From NCBI RefSeq assembly GCF_018127785.1, contig NZ_CP072390.1, positions 1,796,407 through 1,860,406 of the forward strand: DNA of 64,000 bases, in the 5' to 3' direction. Made by a program: the position numbers and the translations under genes. Below, one piece after another: positions 8,821 to 17,626 of this stretch. Each line of letters opens with the position of its first letter. The first letter of the stretch is position 1. Below the pieces are notes generated by a model, which saw only the letters and a program-made list of their open reading frames with translations, was not told the origin of the DNA and did not search any database. This stretch comes from Prevotella scopos JCM 17725 (lineage in GTDB: Bacteria; Bacteroidota; Bacteroidia; Bacteroidales; Bacteroidaceae).

Positions 8821-9680
8821 ACAGCCTTCGAGTCAGCAACCCTTGTTTATCAATTGGGCTGCTGAGTGGACTGTTTGGCAAGACTCGTGAAGGCTATTAC
8901 TCTGTGAGTAAAGAGAAGAGGGAGCATCGTAAACTTACTGAGAAAATTGTCGTACGTGCAGTAATGGATGTTCGTGCAGATGCTCCTCGAATAGGTGCAA
9001 AGAAACTTTTGCACATGCTTATGGATATCTATCCTGGCTTAATGCTTGGGCGCGACAGGTTCTACCAGCTAATGCACAAGCATCACCTTATGCTGAAGCC
9101 ATCCAGATGTCGCCACACCACGAACTCCAATCACAACTATTTCAAGTATAAGAACACGGCAAAAGGAATGGTTCTTACACGTCCTGCACAACTCTGGGTA
9201 GCAGACATCACATATATAGATACTGAGGATGGTGTGGTCTATCTTCACCTCATAACCGATGCATTCACTCATGAGATAATCGGATGGAAGCTTTCTGACA
9301 GTCTGCAGGCTGTCAATACGCTTGCTGCCCTAGACATGGCAATAGAACATTCACAGGGTATGAATCTCTCGCTGATGACGCACCACTCTGATCGTGGGGT
9401 TCAATACTGCAGCAACGCCTACGTGGCAAGGCTGGAGAGTATACACTCGGGCATAAGCATGACTGAAGACTACAACCCTACAGATAATGCAATCGCCGAA
9501 AGAGTGAACGGAATAATAAAGCAAGAGTGGCTCTACCACATGAAACGACCGAAGAACCTCGATGATGCACGATGCACTATTGCTGGTATCATAGACTTCT
9601 ACAACAATAAGAGACCCCATATGAGCAACGGCATGCTTACGCCAAGACAAATGAGAGAAAAGCACTGCAATGTAGCATAA
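8787..9680 (+). CDS. IS3-family transposase OrfB (DDE domain, expressed by frameshift)
   Basis: Integrase-core half of the transposase. The stretch from the GTG at 8904 encodes 258 aa, but the IS3-typical segment SIGLLSGLFGKTREGYYS lies upstream of that GTG in the same open frame, so translation almost certainly enters from orfA by frameshift. rve-domain landmarks: D in ADITYIDTED, HSDRGVQYCS with the second D, and DNAIAERVNGIIKQEW with the catalytic E. No stop or deletion is visible, so the element looks competent. Confidence 0.85.
   Translation, partial: GFAKKSWRQAVDSLRVSNPCLSIGLLSGLFGKTREGYYSVSKEKREHRKLTEKIVVRAVMDVRADAPRIGAKKLLHMLMDIYPGLMLGRDRFYQLMHKHHLMLKPSRCRHTTNSNHNYFKYKNTAKGMVLTRPAQLWVADITYIDTEDGVVYLHLITDAFTHEIIGWKLSDSLQAVNTLAALDMAIEHSQGMNLSLMTHHSDRGVQYCSNAYVARLESIHSGISMTEDYNPTDNAIAERVNGIIKQEWLYHMKRPKNLDDARCTIAGIIDFYNNKRPHMSNGMLTPRQMREKHCNVA
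8796..8802 (+). other. Programmed -1 frameshift site of the IS3 element
   Basis: Seven A residues read as CTA AAA AAA GCT in the orfA frame. Slipping back one base places the ribosome in the orfB frame, which is open from 8787 with no stop until 9680. The product would join ...EDLLKK to SWRQAVDSLRVSNP...REGYYSVSK, giving the OrfAB transposase. This is the classic IS3 arrangement. Confidence 0.65.
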
Positions 9681-9930
9681 GGGTTTCTGTGCGTTTCATG
9701 GTATTAAATTTTGTAAGTTGAAGGAAAAATACTAACTTTGAACATGTGCTACACACGTTCAGACTTCATTGTCAAGATTTATGACTATGTAAAGCGAATC
9801 AGTAAAGTTTCCATGGGGGTGTAAAGCTGTTCAGGAAGCAAGTAAAAAATGTGTAAACCAATTTAGTAACAATAACCAGAAAAGTGTGAAGTAAATTTAG
9901 GCATAGTCAGTTTGTTCAAAACTAATACAT

Positions 9931-10028
9931 GCCCTTTTAGCTTCTAAAAGACGCCCTTTTGGCTTGTAAAAGGTGCCCTTTAAGACCCTTACTAACGCCC
10001 TTTTGAAGTCCAATTAAGCACCTTTTAC
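9931..10028. repeat. 22-nt array, GCCCTTTT family (5 units)
   Basis: Units start at 9931, 9953, 9975, 9997 and 10019, all exactly 22 nt apart. Each begins GCCCTTT(T) or a close variant (the last is CACCTTTT). The first two are palindromic around a GCTT centre (CTTTTAGCTTCTAAAAG, CTTTTGGCTTGTAAAAG); later units have decayed in the second half. It lies just outside the right end of the IS3 element in non-coding DNA. Confidence 0.7.
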
Positions 10029-10231
10029 TTTGCTACTTTATAACTAATTGATTTCCTGTTGATTACAGAGCTGCTTTTTGTATGTGGTTTTGCCGTTATT
10101 TATTGATATTTTACTCGAAATTATGTAATGATTTTTCAAAATCGTATCAGCAGATTTTCGAAGTCTTAAATGAAATGTTTTTCCTGAACCATTGTAGTCT
10201 AATGACCGATTTGGGTTTAATGAGTAACTTC

Positions 10232-10284
10232 GGTTCTTCTGTTAAAGCAATACGAAAAGCGTCTACACATTTAACGGAAGAACC
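10232..10284. terminator. Long inverted repeat upstream of the small lipoprotein gene
   Basis: GGTTCTTCTGTTAAA (10232-10246) pairs with TTTAACGGAAGAACC (10270-10284): 15 bp with one G-T wobble and a 23-nt loop, followed by TTATTTTC. It could be a terminator or an IS remnant. The short ORFs through this 700-bp gap do not look coding. Confidence 0.35.
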
Positions 10285-10345
10285 TTATTTTCATATATAA
10301 AAATAGTTAAATTAGTTGATATAGTTAGTCTTAGGCTGTATATCA

Positions 10346-10377
10346 TTTGTTTTCTTAGAACATAATGACTACATTTG
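10346..10377 (+). promoter_or_regulatory. Promoter of the small lipoprotein gene
   Basis: TTTG (10346-10349), 20 bp, TACATTTG (10370-10377): a complete Bacteroidota housekeeping promoter. The expected transcription start near 10384 lies after the first in-frame ATG-like codon and decides for the ATG at 10405. Confidence 0.7.
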
Positions 10378-10404
10378 TATAAAATTATAACTCAACTAAA
10401 AATT

Positions 10405-10791
10405 ATGAAAAAGTATTTATTTATTTTATTGGCACTCTTGCCAATGATGTTATTCACAGCATGTTCCTCAGATAAAGAGGAAGAAACACCTAATGCTCTT
10501 GTAGGTACTACATGGCAAAATTTTGAAAAAGAAGGTGATAAAATCACCTCAATGACAGTATTAGAATTCAAGTCAAATACAGTAGTTAAAATAATAGTTG
10601 ATGAGGATCTTGATAAGAATCCTACTGATGAAGATCATGATGAGGGTGAGGCTACTTATGTTTTAAATGGTAAAAAAATATCATTTAAACGAGATATTTA
10701 TACTGGTTGGGGTGAAGTTGATGGTGACAAGTTGATTTTACAATTAGTAGATGATGGTAAGATAAAGACAATGGTCTTCACTAAAAGATAA
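10405..10791 (+). CDS. Small lipoprotein, lipocalin-like fold suspected
   Basis: 128 aa from the ATG at 10405. N-terminal lipoprotein signal MKKYLFILLALLPMMLFTAC with lipobox FTAC and Cys20. The mature part is short, acidic and beta-rich (LVGTTWQNFEKEG, then TMTVLEF-type strands and a final MVFTKR strand), resembling the small lipocalin-like lipoproteins common in Bacteroidales. Function unknown. It has its own promoter and a strong terminator, so it is monocistronic. An upstream in-frame start at 10375 would lie before the predicted transcription start and is rejected. Confidence 0.75.
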   Translation: MKKYLFILLALLPMMLFTACSSDKEEETPNALVGTTWQNFEKEGDKITSMTVLEFKSNTVVKIIVDEDLDKNPTDEDHDEGEATYVLNGKKISFKRDIYTGWGEVDGDKLILQLVDDGKIKTMVFTKR

Positions 10792-10829
10792 ATATAATTA
10801 TAAACAGCACAGAAAGTTGTTGAGATATT

Positions 10830-10864
10830 AAATAGGGATGCAAATGTTTTGCATCCCTATTTCT
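10830..10864 (+). terminator. Terminator of the small lipoprotein gene
   Basis: AAATAGGGATGCAAA (10830-10844), loop TGT, TTTGCATCCCTATTT (10848-10862): a perfect 15-bp stem whose A/T ends give a short T-tract. Confidence 0.75.
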
Positions 10865-10904
10865 GTAAGTAGATATTAAAAACAATATGAAAAGCAAGGG
10901 AATA

Positions 10905-10936
10905 TTTGGGCTTTCCTCCTTATTTTTGTAATTTTG
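10905..10936 (+). promoter_or_regulatory. mutS promoter
   Basis: TTTG (10905-10908), 20 bp, TAATTTTG (10929-10936): textbook Bacteroidota -33/-7 elements about 50 bp before the mutS start. Confidence 0.7.
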
Positions 10937-10985
10937 TAAGTTATAGAATAAAATAGGAAACAGACATAATAAGGAAGTAAAAGAT

Positions 10986-13646
10986 ATGGCAAAAGAGGAT
11001 AAGGGACTTACCCCGATGATGAAACAGTTCTTCTCAATGAAGGCACAACATCCTGGTGCATTGATGCTCTTTAGGTGTGGTGACTTCTATGAGACGTATG
11101 GTGAAGATGCTGTGGAGTCGGCAAGAATACTCGGTATTACCCTTACACGTCGTAATAATGGTGGTAATGGCGACTCGATAGAGATGGCTGGTTTCCCCCA
11201 TCATGCCCTTGATACTTATCTTCCTAAGCTCATCCGCGCTGGAAAGCGTGTGGCTATCTGCGACCAATTAGAAGACCCAAAGAAGAAACGTGAGGCTATC
11301 AAAGGCAAGAAGGGTCTGACGGCAATGGACAAGATGGTGAAACGTGGTATCACAGAACTTGTCACGCCAGGTGTTGCCATGAGCGATAACGTACTGAACT
11401 ATAAGGAAAATAACTTCCTTGCTGCGGTACACTTCGGTAAAGGGTCATGTGGTGTCAGTTTCTTAGACATATCTACCGGTGAGTTCCTAACCGGTGAAGG
11501 CACCTTTGATTACGTCGAAAAACTATTGGGTAACTTCCAACCAAAGGAAGTACTCTTCGACCGTGCGAAGAAACAAGACTTCGAACGCTACTTCGGTACA
11601 CGCCTTTGTACATTCGAGATGGACGATTGGGTGTTTACTGATCAGACAGCACGTCAGAAACTATTAAAGCATTTTGGAACAAAGAATCTAAAAGGTTTCG
11701 GTGTCGACCATCTGAATAATGGTGTCGTTGCAGCAGGTGCTATTCTGCAGTACTTAGAGATAACACAGCACACACAAATCAATCATATCACTTCTTTAGC
11801 ACGTATTGAAGAAGATAAATACGTACGTATGGACCGTTTCACTATCCGTTCTTTGGAGTTGATAGCCCCAATGAATGAGGATGGTTCATCGCTTTTGAAT
11901 GTCATTGATAATACGGTTACGCCGATGGGCGGACGAATGTTGCGCCGTTGGATGGTGTTCCCACTGAAGGATGAAAAGCCTATCAATGAGCGTTTAGACG
12001 TGGTTGATTATCTCTTCCGAGAGCCTGATTTCCGCGAATGTATCAATGAGCAGTTCCATCGCATTGGCGACTTAGAGCGTATTATATCAAAGGTAGCTGT
12101 CGGTCGTGTGTCACCTCGTGAGGTAGTGCAGCTGAAGAATGCCCTTATGGCTATCCAACCCGTTAAGACAGCTTGCCTTTATGCGAAGAGCGATACGCTG
12201 AAGAGGATTGGAGAACAACTGAACCTCTGTGAGTCCCTCCGTGATAGAATAGAGAAAGAGATACAGCCTGACCCTCCACAGTTGGTCAACAAAGGCGACG
12301 TGATAGCCTTAGGTTATAACCAAGAACTCGATGATTTGCGTTCTATTCGTGATAATGGAAAGCAGTATCTGTTAGAGATTCAAGAGAAAGAGATAGCTCA
12401 GACAGGTATTACCTCGCTGAAAATAGGATTCAATAATGTGTTCGGCTATTACTTGGAGGTGCGCAATACCTTTAAAGATAAGGTGCCTGAGAATTGGATT
12501 CGTAAGCAGACATTAGCGCAGGCAGAGCGTTATATCACCCCTGAACTTAAAGAATACGAGGAGAAGATACTTGGTGCGGATGAGAAGATATTGGCTTTGG
12601 AGACTCAGCTTTATATGGAGTTGATACAGGATATGCAGGAGTTTATTCCGCAGATACAAATCAATGCCAATCTCATTGCCCATCTCGACTGTCTACTTTC
12701 GTTTATGAAAGTATCTCAGTTGCAGCGTTATGTACGCCCAGTAGTGGATGATTCTGAGGTATTAGACATCAAGCAGGGTCGCCATCCAGTGATTGAAACA
12801 CAGTTGCCGATAGGTGAACAGTATGTGCCTAATGATGTATTGCTTGATACAGAACGCCAACAGATAATGATGATTACGGGTCCGAATATGGCAGGTAAGT
12901 CTGCTTTGTTGCGTCAGACAGCCCTCATCGTACTGTTAGCACAGATAGGTTGCTTCGTTCCTGCTGAACGAGCACGCATCGGAATGGTGGATAAAATCTT
13001 CACACGTGTGGGTGCTTCGGATAACATTTCATTAGGAGAATCAACCTTTATGGTTGAGATGACGGAGGCTTCAAACATCCTAAATAATGTCACTCCACGC
13101 TCTTTAGTACTCTTTGATGAGTTAGGACGTGGTACAAGTACCTACGATGGAATTAGCATTGCGTGGGCAATTGTAGAGTATCTACACGAACATTCGCGTG
13201 CACAAGCTCGTACCCTCTTTGCTACACACTACCATGAATTGAACGAGATGGAGAAGAATTTCCCTCGTATCAAGAACTTCAACGTCTCTGTTAAGCAAGT
13301 GGATGGAAAGATAATCTTCGTTCGTAAGTTGGAGAAAGGCGGTAGTGAGCATTCCTTCGGTATTCATGTAGCGGAGATAGCGGGTATGCCTCGTTCCATT
13401 GTTAAGCGTGCAAACGTCATTCTTAAAGAGCTTGAAGCGGATAATGCACAAGTGGGTAGTGTCGGTAAGGCAGCTGTTGAGCGTCTTGATCAGAGCAGAG
13501 AAGGTGTTCAACTCTCCTTCTTCCAACTCGATGATCCCGTCCTCACACAGATTCGTGACGAAATCCTCGGTCTTGATGTCAACAACCTAACACCTGTTGA
13601 AGCCCTCAATAAGCTGAATGATATTAAGAAGATATTGAAAGGGTAA
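10986..13646 (+). CDS. mutS: DNA mismatch repair protein MutS
   Basis: 886 aa, full length for MutS1, the mismatch-recognition ATPase. The N-terminal mismatch-binding domain has the conserved [14 protein letters not shown] segment (the Phe of the GxFYE-type wedge motif). Connector, core and clamp domains follow. The ATPase has Walker A GPNMAGKS at 632-639, Walker B in [14 protein letters not shown], and the switch segment ATHYHEL. The usual C-terminal part is present. Own promoter upstream; two hairpins downstream. No mutL in the window. Confidence 0.97.
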   Translation: MAKEDKGLTPMMKQFFSMKAQHPGALMLFRCGDFYETYGEDAVESARILGITLTRRNNGGNGDSIEMAGFPHHALDTYLPKLIRAGKRVAICDQLEDPKKKREAIKGKKGLTAMDKMVKRGITELVTPGVAMSDNVLNYKENNFLAAVHFGKGSCGVSFLDISTGEFLTGEGTFDYVEKLLGNFQPKEVLFDRAKKQDFERYFGTRLCTFEMDDWVFTDQTARQKLLKHFGTKNLKGFGVDHLNNGVVAAGAILQYLEITQHTQINHITSLARIEEDKYVRMDRFTIRSLELIAPMNEDGSSLLNVIDNTVTPMGGRMLRRWMVFPLKDEKPINERLDVVDYLFREPDFRECINEQFHRIGDLERIISKVAVGRVSPREVVQLKNALMAIQPVKTACLYAKSDTLKRIGEQLNLCESLRDRIEKEIQPDPPQLVNKGDVIALGYNQELDDLRSIRDNGKQYLLEIQEKEIAQTGITSLKIGFNNVFGYYLEVRNTFKDKVPENWIRKQTLAQAERYITPELKEYEEKILGADEKILALETQLYMELIQDMQEFIPQIQINANLIAHLDCLLSFMKVSQLQRYVRPVVDDSEVLDIKQGRHPVIETQLPIGEQYVPNDVLLDTERQQIMMITGPNMAGKSALLRQTALIVLLAQIGCFVPAERARIGMVDKIFTRVGASDNISLGESTFMVEMTEASNILNNVTPRSLVLFDELGRGTSTYDGISIAWAIVEYLHEHSRAQARTLFATHYHELNEMEKNFPRIKNFNVSVKQVDGKIIFVRKLEKGGSEHSFGIHVAEIAGMPRSIVKRANVILKELEADNAQVGSVGKAAVERLDQSREGVQLSFFQLDDPVLTQIRDEILGLDVNNLTPVEALNKLNDIKKILKG

Positions 13647-13668
13647 GGCTTAATCAATCTATCAAATA

Positions 13669-13715
13669 CCTACCAATTCTTGCAAATTCTTCAAGAACTT
13701 GCAAGAATTGGTAGG
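13669..13715. repeat. 17-bp perfect inverted repeat after mutS
   Basis: CCTACCAATTCTTGCAA (13669-13685) and its exact complement TTGCAAGAATTGGTAGG (13699-13715) enclose 13 nt that themselves contain TTCTTCAAGAA. No T-tract follows. It may stabilise the mutS transcript or be a palindromic element; a proper terminator lies 50 bp further on. Confidence 0.5.
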
Positions 13716-13764
13716 TTCAAATAATGATTGAAAGAGTAGGTTGATAAGAAGAAAAAAGAGCATA

Positions 13765-13824
13765 AAAAAGACAAGGTAACAAAGTGAACAACTCAGATTA
13801 GTTCCTTTGTTACCTTGTCTTTTT
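13765..13824. terminator. Strong bidirectional terminator downstream of mutS
   Basis: AAAAAGACAAGGTAACAAAG (13765-13784) pairs perfectly with CTTTGTTACCTTGTCTTTTT (13805-13824), extended inward by GAAC/GTTC across a one-base bulge. T-runs on both strands make it usable in both directions. The stem sequence resembles the hairpins at 16816-16887 (GACAGAGTAACATAAG), hinting at a dispersed terminator family. Confidence 0.75.
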
Positions 13825-14246
13825 ATCATGTCATAGAAATAAGATTTTGCTTTTTCTAATCCAACTTAGTTATTCTGATAATTCTCATAGCTGTACAATA
13901 CTGTGAAGTAATATTGAACTAATGTATATGCAAGAACATTTTTAATTCTATTTTGCTGTCACTTTTAACATTTAAGACTAATTGCTTATTTTCCAGATAT
14001 ATATGTGTTTTATAATACTGACAGATGTGACAGGAATAATGATTTTCTTTTTTATTATTTCTGTCTGATAAAATTTAAATAGCATATTTTACAATATAGA
14101 TTCCATTTTAAGAGTTCATATCATCTTTGGTAAACTAAGTCCCCTCTAATCAAATAATTTTTGTTTGCTTTTGGTCGTTCAACGCCTTTCTGACAACAAC
14201 AAGTTGCTTCTATCCTGATAGATTATTGCGATGTATTTAGTATCTA

Positions 14247-14303
14247 ACACCATTGGTGTTAACCATTAGCACCAATCGTGTTTACCATCCGCACCATGTG
14301 TGA
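14247..14303. repeat. 22-nt palindrome array, GCAC family (3 units)
   Basis: Cores ACAC-CATTG-GTGT (14247), GCAC-CAATC-GTGT (14269) and GCAC-CATGT-GTGA (14291) are exactly 22 nt apart with 9-nt linkers. The copy is partly degenerate but keeps phase. The surrounding 13.8-14.4 kb gap holds no gene. Confidence 0.55.
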
Positions 14304-14420
14304 TGGGCGTCAGTACATCGGCAGAAAACAGAAATAGAGGGGTATTATTGTCGTTGTGGTAATATATAGAAAACACTGACGACAATCTGATACGATAAAG
14401 TTCTATCGGACAGCAACATT

Positions 14421-15514
14421 TGGCCTATATGACAAAAATGTGCTTAAAATCCTTGTAACTATCTAATAATCATTATCTTTGTTTTATTTATATTTTTATG
14501 GCAAAAAATCTGCTTTTATTGTGGCTCAAAATCGACTATAAAACGTGGTCATCTTAATGGTAGTCAACGCTGGTATTGTAAGTGCTGTAAGAGGAGCTTT
14601 GTTGGACATAATCGCCTTACCAATACCATTGTCAATAATCGTTATTCCAAGGGTAATCTAACAGTCAAAGATCTATCAGAGGAGTACGGAGTTTCAACCA
14701 GGACAATTTATAGAAAACTCACCAAATCTTATAAAGAAGAACTTCCCAACCTTCTTGTTCGCCCTGTAGTGGTTTTAATGGATGCCACCTATTGGGGACG
14801 TAATTTTGGTGTCGTTATCATGAAGGATTCATTGTCTGGTGATGTACTTTGGTTTAAGTTTATCAATAGGCATGAACGTCTTGAAGACTATAAGGAGGGC
14901 ATAAGCTACTTGGAGTCACTTGGGTATACCATTCAAGGGCTTGTATGCGATGGTTTTAAGGGACTTAGGCAAGCTTTTCCCAATTATAAATTCCAATTAT
15001 GCCAGTTCCATCAAGTAATGACTATAAAGACAAAACTAACTTCAAGACCCAAGCTTGAGGCTTCAAAAGAACTGCTTGAATTATCCAAGATGTTATGTCA
15101 TACGGACAAGGAGTCCTTTATTGGGGCTTTAAAGGAATGGTACACCAAGTGGGAGGATTTTCTTAAGGAACGGACAACAACAGAAGATGGAAAATCACAT
15201 TATACTCATAAAGCTCTACGTAGTGCTTTTTTGAGCCTTAAAAGGAATATGTCGTCATTGTGGACATACTATGATTACCCTGAATTGAAGATGCCAAATA
15301 CAAACAATGCCATTGAATCACTCAATGCAGATTTAAAGACAAAATTGAACCTACACAAGGGGATCAGTATGGAAAGAAGAAAGATCTTCATCCAAGACTT
15401 TATAAAGTCCCATTCTCCTAAGAAATAAAAGGGGAATGGGAGATTTTAAGCACATTTTTGTCACATAAGAGAAAACGACGCTAAAATAAGCACACTTTTG
15501 TCACATAAGCCCAA
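14421..15514 (+). mobile_element. IS256-like transposon with Zn-ribbon transposase
   Basis: About 1.1 kb. Left end 14430-14451 and right end 15442-15463 are perfect 22-bp inverted repeats (core TGACAAAAATGTGCTTAAAA). A second, diverged copy of the right end sits at 15488-15510 (AAGCACACTTTTGTCACATA). The left flank TTGGCCTATA resembles the inverse of the sequence beyond that outer copy (TATG-adjacent AAGCCCAA), so the outermost repeat may be the true end. Target duplication could not be identified. Confidence 0.7.
14498..15428 (+). pseudogene. IS256-like transposase with N-terminal Zn ribbon, start frame broken
   Basis: From about 14511 the frame reads through a Zn ribbon (CFYCGS...WYCKCCKRSF), a helix-turn-helix (VKDLSEEYGVSTRTIYRKL) and a DDE core: D in LMDATYWGRNFG, D in VCDGFKG, E in NNAIESLNADLK. 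It ends at 15428. No ATG exists in this frame before the Zn ribbon. The plausible start ATG at 14498 is one base out of frame, separated by a run of six A (14503-14508). So this is either a frameshifted copy, an alternative start, or a shift site. The part from the GTG at 14769 alone (219 aa) would lack the DNA-binding domain. Confidence 0.6.
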
Positions 15515-15523
15515 CATTTTGTT

Positions 15524-16603
15524 TTAATTCAATTTTAAATGCTGTGCGACCCATATTACCCACGTATCAACGTTGTCTTTTAGAGAGGTTGGAAGTGGAA
15601 TAGGTATCTTTACATCTGGTTTGATACCCAATTCTTTGTTTTTAATTTGCAAAGCGAAATCTTCATCAACACAAAGAGGGTAATAGCAGGTAATCCCGCT
15701 ATGTGGAAGTTTAAAAGGAGTTACATTGCCAGACAGGTTTGCCCCATTAGTATTATCTTGTCCATATATTTTCCCACGATTGCAATAATCTTTAGTAAAA
15801 CGGGCTAATGTTTCTCCAGAACTTGCTGTTTTACTATCGACGAGGATTGCTACTTTAGTTAAATTGCTTGATAAGAAGGTCATTTCCTCATCGTCATCCT
15901 CTTCTGTTAATGGCACAAACTGAGACTTTGATTTCTTTGCTTTCTCAGCAAGGTTTATGTTCCCTTGTTTCATCAGCACATCTATATTTGCTGGACTACT
16001 TCTGAATAATACTTTCCAAGCCTTGTCAGGTTTATGGTCTGCAAGTATTTCAAAGAATGGTTCCCAAATAGCATCATTCCCACCAGTATTGCCCCGTATG
16101 TCTAAAATCAGGTATGGGCAGTTTCTCTTTTTAAATACTTGTGCCACGCTGTCAACCCATGCAAAGGTTGGATTCTGACCACCACAAGACGGTACTCTTA
16201 CTAAATACGTATTCGAATCAACCATACATGTAAGTGGTTGGGGATTATATTCCATTTTTTCTTTGTAATTAATATGAATCTTTCGGTCATATTCCTGCCA
16301 GAATTTATGCCGATCAACGATAAAATGTGTATCGAATTGAGAAAAGAACCAGAAGACATAATCGCAAGTTGCTGTCTCTATATCTTGTCCTTTCAACAAG
16401 TTTTTTCTGATGGTCTTCTTATGTTTTCTGTATTCTTTACCGTACATTTTGTTGATGTATGGGAAAGTGGCAAGGTTGGTTTCTGTGAACTGTGTAAGGT
16501 ATTGATAGTCTTGCAGATTATTGTTTATGCTGTCAGGACGCGTTGCGGATGATGTTAATGTCCATGATAGAGATAAGAATACAAAGAATAGTTTGAGGTT
16601 CAT
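15524..16603 (-). CDS. S41-family (C-terminal processing type) peptidase, exported
   Basis: 359 aa with a signal peptide (MNLKLFFVFLSLSWTLTSSA). The tail-specific protease core has YLILDIRGNTGGND followed by the nucleophile region DSKTASSGE, where the central Ser is the likely nucleophile, then a general-base region. It lacks an obvious PDZ domain, as in many small Bacteroidota S41 proteins of unknown substrate. A -7-like element (TAAATTTG on the minus strand, 16744-16751) lies about 140 bp upstream. It is separated from the membrane protein upstream by a hairpin-rich gap, so it probably has its own transcript. Confidence 0.8.
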   Translation of the reverse strand: MNLKLFFVFLSLSWTLTSSATRPDSINNNLQDYQYLTQFTETNLATFPYINKMYGKEYRKHKKTIRKNLLKGQDIETATCDYVFWFFSQFDTHFIVDRHKFWQEYDRKIHINYKEKMEYNPQPLTCMVDSNTYLVRVPSCGGQNPTFAWVDSVAQVFKKRNCPYLILDIRGNTGGNDAIWEPFFEILADHKPDKAWKVLFRSSPANIDVLMKQGNINLAEKAKKSKSQFVPLTEEDDDEEMTFLSSNLTKVAILVDSKTASSGETLARFTKDYCNRGKIYGQDNTNGANLSGNVTPFKLPHSGITCYYPLCVDEDFALQIKNKELGIKPDVKIPIPLPTSLKDNVDTWVIWVAQHLKLN

Positions 16604-16815
16604 AATACTTTCTTTTTAAATAGATAGGAGATTTTATTCTACAGTTTTGTGTTTCTTTTCCAGATATGTCTTGTCAATGCCTATATGTTGATGACGGTTC
16701 CTTTATCTTTTAATGGTAAAGGTAGTAATTTTGTATTGAACTACAAATTTATTATTAGAATTTTGTATTGTAGGATAAAGTAATGGGTTAAAGACAGGAT
16801 AATAACGGGTAAAGG

Positions 16816-16887
16816 AGACAGAGTAACATAAGAACAAGCAATAAGTTCTTATGTTACCCTGCACTTTGTTTATATGTTACTCTGTCT
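16816..16887. terminator. Overlapping, mutually exclusive hairpins
   Basis: GTAACATAAGAAC (16823-16835) pairs perfectly with GTTCTTATGTTAC (16845-16857), loop 9 nt. The overlapping AGACAGAGTAACATA (16816-16830) instead pairs perfectly with TATGTTACTCTGTCT (16873-16887). Both stems use 16823-16830, so only one can form. It lies between the stop of the membrane protein gene and the S41 promoter region. A terminator role is likely; the switch-like geometry is notable. Confidence 0.5.
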
Positions 16888-16897
16888 TTATTCCTCT

Positions 16898-17506
16898 TTA
16901 TTCTGTCCCTTTTGTCAGTTCATCTATTTGGCTGATAATATCCGAGTTAATGCGTTGCATACGGAGGTATATCCATATACCGATGGCTACTCCGGCAATT
17001 AAGCCAACGCCACCGCCAACCAGCATACCATCGAACATGGATGTATGGTCTCCTCCCTTCGCAGCATCTGACCCATAGTATGCCTCGATAAAGAACCAAG
17101 GAGTCCATATAATCATTATGATTGTGCCACATAAGAAGGACTTTTTGCGTAATTTCTTCATCCTTTGCATTTGTAAGGAAGCCGCTATGAGGTCGCCATT
17201 CAGGAACTCCTTCTTATTAACATGGTTAATATAAGCATCGAAACAAACACAGAAAGTCATAACGAGTACGGTAAATCCGTAGAACCACCACGACATGTTA
17301 AACATTACTCGAACTTCATTGTAACCGTAATAAATAAATAGTAACACTAAGAATGATACCCATGTGTACTTCTTCATAAACGACATCTTATTGAGCATTG
17401 ACTGTCTGATAAGCTTATCGTTGACGAGTGTTTGATTGTCAAGTTTATTCTTGAGGATATCCAATTGCTGACGCATTTCCTCAAACTCTGTATGCTTTGT
17501 TTCCAT
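16898..17506 (-). CDS. Four-helix membrane protein paired with an ECF sigma factor
   Basis: 202 aa from the ATG at 17506 (METKHTEFEEMRQQLD). An N-terminal coiled-coil segment is followed by about four hydrophobic helices (YTWVSFLVLLFIYYGY, FYGFTVLVMTFCVCF, FLCGTIIMIIWTPWF, GLIAGVAIGIWIYL) and a charged C-terminus. The frame is open 34 codons further, but that part is translated from a 9-nt tandem repeat and is unlikely to be coding. It lies directly behind the ECF sigma gene on the same strand; in Bacteroidota such membrane partners often act as anti-sigma or signalling proteins, though no canonical anti-sigma domain is seen. Confidence 0.65.
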   Translation of the reverse strand: METKHTEFEEMRQQLDILKNKLDNQTLVNDKLIRQSMLNKMSFMKKYTWVSFLVLLFIYYGYNEVRVMFNMSWWFYGFTVLVMTFCVCFDAYINHVNKKEFLNGDLIAASLQMQRMKKLRKKSFLCGTIIMIIWTPWFFIEAYYGSDAAKGGDHTSMFDGMLVGGGVGLIAGVAIGIWIYLRMQRINSDIISQIDELTKGTE

Positions 17507-17550
17507 TGTAGTTTTCTTTTTAATGTGATTGTTAAGCTTTGTAGGGTATT

Positions 17551-17604
17551 GGGCTAATTGGGCCAATTGGCCTAATAGGGCTAATAAGACCAATAAGACT
17601 AATC
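17551..17604. repeat. Six-copy 9-nt tandem repeat
   Basis: Six consecutive 9-mers: GGGCTAATT, GGGCCAATT, GGCCTAATA, GGGCTAATA, AGACCAATA, AGACTAATC. It fills the spacer between the ECF sigma stop and the start of the membrane protein. Copy number could vary by slippage; because nine is a multiple of three, a read-through frame would stay open. Confidence 0.7.
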
Positions 17605-17626
17605 TCATTCATTAATGGTTACTCCC

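Larger units (their letters stand above)
8384..9899 (+). mobile_element. IS3-family insertion sequence
   Basis: About 1.5 kb element with two overlapping-phase ORFs (orfA 8422-8820, orfB frame open from 8787 to 9680). The outer ends carry matching inverted sequence: ATTTACTTCACA at 8386-8397 and its complement TGTGAAGTAAAT at 9885-9896. The exact terminal bases and target duplication could not be fixed. About 200 bp follow orfB before the right end and contain a promoter-like TAACTTTG at 9733-9740 pointing outward. It sits between lgt and a small lipoprotein gene and disrupts neither. Confidence 0.8.

Noticed and set aside
8904..9680. OrfB as an independent protein starting at GTG 8904
   Set aside because: The conserved IS3 segment upstream in the same frame would be lost; frameshift entry from orfA explains it.
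9931..10028. A mini CRISPR array
   Set aside because: Units are contiguous 22-mers without unique spacers of about 30 nt, and no cas genes are in the window.
10082..10300. A 72-codon frame between the IS3 element and the small lipoprotein
   Set aside because: It has no promoter or recognisable domain and crosses a 15-bp inverted repeat.
17507..17608. N-terminal extension of the four-helix membrane protein (34 codons)
   Set aside because: It is largely translated from a 9-nt tandem repeat; a clean ATG follows at 17506.
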